Source: an uncultured Acidobacteriia bacterium (lineage in GTDB: Bacteria; Acidobacteriota; Terriglobia; Bryobacterales; Bryobacteraceae). From it: a stretch of DNA of 49,419 bases. Under the pieces are notes generated by a model. That model searched no databases. It saw only the letters and a program-made list of their open reading frames with translations, and was not told where the DNA came from. The DNA is taken from positions 1-49,419 of the forward strand of contig CAIRSA010000241.1 in the NCBI GenBank assembly GCA_903881085.1, given 5' to 3'. Positions 47,570-49,419 of the stretch are shown piece by piece. Each line of letters starts with the position of its first letter. Positions within the stretch are counted from its first letter, which is position 1. Position numbers and translations under genes: made by a program.

Positions 47570-49419
47570 ATGAAGCATGGATTTGCTATTTCACTTTTGA
47601 CTGCTCTTCTAGCCACGCTGCCAAGCGCGCAGGCCCAAAGCGTCACCGGCCAGATTTCCGGAACTGTTGTTGATCCCGCCGGTGCCGTTGTCGTCGGCGC
47701 GAAGGTTCAATTAACCAACGATCTCACCAAACAAATGCGCACGTTAAGCTCGGCATCGAGCGGGAGCTTCATCTTCCCCGATCTGGTGCCGGGCGATTAC
47801 AGCGTGCTCATTACGCAGCAGGGCTTCAAGGCTTACGGCCAGAAGGGCATCAATGTCAGCGCCAATGAAAAAGTTGCGCTGCATGACCTGCATCTCGCAG
47901 TTGGCGACGTGAATACCACTGTCACGGTCGAAAGCCAGGTTGCACGTGTGGCGACCGACAGTTCCGATCGCTCCATTGCCGTTAACAGCACGCAGATCGA
48001 GAACACGCCGGTGAGAGGCCGGGACTGGTTAGGCCTCATACAAGCGCTGCCGGGCGTGGTGGACCTGAACAATCACGACGCGCCTGGCTGGAATTCAGGC
48101 ACCCCGACCGTCAACGGGGGCCAGGGCGGCCAGTTGGCGCTCAGCTTCGATGGAATCCTCAGCCAGGACAGCGGCTCCCCCGGCAGCAACGGTTGGATGG
48201 CGCCCAGCCCGGACGCCATCGGGGAAGTGAAGGTTCTGATTTCGAACTTCGCCGCGGAGTACGGCTCGCGCGCAGGCGGCCAGTTGGTAGCGACGGTGAA
48301 GAACGGCACAAGTCAGTTCCATGGCAGCGCCTACTATTTCTACCGCCACGAGAGCATGAACGCCAATGAGTACATCAACAACCAGTCGGGCCTCAACAAG
48401 CCGCTCTACCGTTACACCAATGCCGGCGGTACCTTCGGCGGCCCGCTACTCATCCCCGGCACGAACTTCAATAAGAGCCGCACCAAGCTGTTCTTCTTCT
48501 TCTCCGAAGATTACCTTCAGTTTCTGATCCCGGGCGCACTGAATAAGTTCACTATGCCAACTGCCGCTGAACGGACAGGGGACTACTCGCAAACCACGAC
48601 CTCTACCGGCAAGCTGATTCCAGTCAATGATCCGTCCACGGGAAAGGCCTTCCCGGGCAACCTTATTCCGGCCAGCCGAATTTCGCCGGCGGGGTATGCG
48701 ATGCTCAACATGTTTCCTTTGCCATTCACGGCAGACCCCACCGGCCAGCGCCAGTACAATGCCATCTATCAGTTCAGCCTGCATGACCCGCACGAGGACA
48801 GAATCCTCCGCGTCGACTACAACGTGTCGCCCAACACGCAAGCCTTCGTGCGTTTGATGAACGATTATCAGGGCGACCGCGGCGTCGGCAGCAAGCACAA
48901 TAGCACCGGAGCCTGGGGGCAGCTGTCGACCGATTACGGCATTCAGTCAGCCGGTGCAATGGCCACCATCATCCATACATTCCGGCCCAATTTGATCAAC
49001 GAATTCACGATAGGGGTCAATCGTGCGCTGCAATCCGTCTCTACTCCCGCCTCGTCTCAGGCTCAATACCAGGCCAGCCTGCTTCCCGCGCTCAAAGGGC
49101 CGAATGGCCAACCGGTCAATGTTCCAAAGATCTACAATAACGATCCGGAACGACTGACCCCCAATATCCGGTTCACTACGCTCAACGGCCAGTCTCCCGG
49201 CCAATCCATTACCAACGCACCCTCCTCGGGCTACGACGTCGTCTATGACACCCGCTACCCGTTTGTTGGGACCGACCAACTGACCAACGTCACTGACGCC
49301 GTCTCCTGGATCAAGGGATCCCACAATGTGAAGCTCGGATTCTACTTTGAACATGCAGCGCGGAATGTGACGGTCTACAGCTTGTACGGCGTCTCGGGCA
49401 GTTACTATTTCGGCGCCGA
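47570..49419 (+). CDS. Oar-like TonB-dependent receptor, cut by the window end
   Basis: The first 616 residues of an outer-membrane receptor. The signal peptide (about 1-22) reads MKHGFAISLLTALLATLPS. A carboxypeptidase-like regulatory domain (about 24-105: GQISGTVVDPAGAVVVGAKV, FPDLVPGDYSVLI) precedes the plug domain (about 115-250, with NGGQGGQLALSFDGI and SPDAIGEVKVLISNF). The barrel begins near 255 with GTSQFHGSAYYFYRHE. Acidobacteriota have many such Oar-like proteins, usually about 1000-1200 residues, which take up large substrates such as polysaccharide or peptide fragments. The C-terminal part is outside the window. GGAG lies just before the ATG at 47570. Confidence 0.9.
   Translation, partial: MKHGFAISLLTALLATLPSAQAQSVTGQISGTVVDPAGAVVVGAKVQLTNDLTKQMRTLSSASSGSFIFPDLVPGDYSVLITQQGFKAYGQKGINVSANEKVALHDLHLAVGDVNTTVTVESQVARVATDSSDRSIAVNSTQIENTPVRGRDWLGLIQALPGVVDLNNHDAPGWNSGTPTVNGGQGGQLALSFDGILSQDSGSPGSNGWMAPSPDAIGEVKVLISNFAAEYGSRAGGQLVATVKNGTSQFHGSAYYFYRHESMNANEYINNQSGLNKPLYRYTNAGGTFGGPLLIPGTNFNKSRTKLFFFFSEDYLQFLIPGALNKFTMPTAAERTGDYSQTTTSTGKLIPVNDPSTGKAFPGNLIPASRISPAGYAMLNMFPLPFTADPTGQRQYNAIYQFSLHDPHEDRILRVDYNVSPNTQAFVRLMNDYQGDRGVGSKHNSTGAWGQLSTDYGIQSAGAMATIIHTFRPNLINEFTIGVNRALQSVSTPASSQAQYQASLLPALKGPNGQPVNVPKIYNNDPERLTPNIRFTTLNGQSPGQSITNAPSSGYDVVYDTRYPFVGTDQLTNVTDAVSWIKGSHNVKLGFYFEHAARNVTVYSLYGVSGSYYFGA

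Overview
The window reads as a chromosome segment from an Acidobacteriota species, most likely of the Solibacter/Bryobacter type. The grounds are content and style, not a database match. It has an Oar-like TonB-dependent receptor with an N-terminal carboxypeptidase-like domain, a TPR protein with the winged-helix-like N-terminus common in that phylum, many Tat-exported hydrolases, PQQ-propeller and DUF1080 proteins, and short hairpin repeats between genes. Base composition is moderately GC-rich.

Layout. 1-4290: a respiratory gene set on the + strand (tetraheme cytochrome c, four-cluster ferredoxin, NrfD membrane subunit, DUF2339-like membrane protein). 4377-7646: an ABC exporter operon (ATPase and two ABC-2 permeases). 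7867-24973: mostly secreted or Tat-exported metabolism: amidohydrolase, radical SAM/SPASM enzyme followed by a Cys-type sulfatase whose frame is broken at an A-run, PQQ propeller, M19 dipeptidase, PHP-type metallohydrolase, O-methyltransferase, TRIC channel, and three paralogues of an uncharacterised protein family. 25187-28744: a housekeeping operon (gamma carbonic anhydrase, hisS, aspS). 28799-29434: a decayed VapBC pair with an apparently intact antitoxin. 29466-33998: DUF1080, cupin, zincin metalloprotease and a second PQQ propeller carrying EF-hand-like loops.

34360-45700 is a foreign block and the most interesting part. A + strand operon carries DUF2924, a large serine recombinase, a KorB-like HTH protein, a small orphan and DUF3489, and ends at a strong terminator. 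A convergent pair encodes an unknown protein and a protein resembling only region 2 of a sigma factor. A divergent + operon carries an excisionase-like HTH, a Spo11/topoisomerase VI A-like Toprim protein, and a 994-residue polypeptide joining an AEP primase-polymerase-like region, a CHC2-like zinc finger, a Toprim and a VapE-type helicase. It is followed by eight exact copies of the decamer GTGTACCAGT in both orientations. No capsid, portal, terminase or conjugation genes are seen. I infer an integrative, self-replicating element (a satellite or plasmid-like island) with its own integration, copying, origin and control functions. The left flank holds a run of perfect palindromes and a fragment like a tRNA 3' end; the right flank holds a long imperfect inverted repeat.

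45761-49419 returns to host-type genes: a TPR protein, a cupin and a TonB-dependent receptor cut by the window end. Two hairpin repeat types recur between genes. One is a single hairpin of the AGGACAGGCG type. The other is a double hairpin centred on TGGCA in which the stem sequences differ between copies but pairing is kept.
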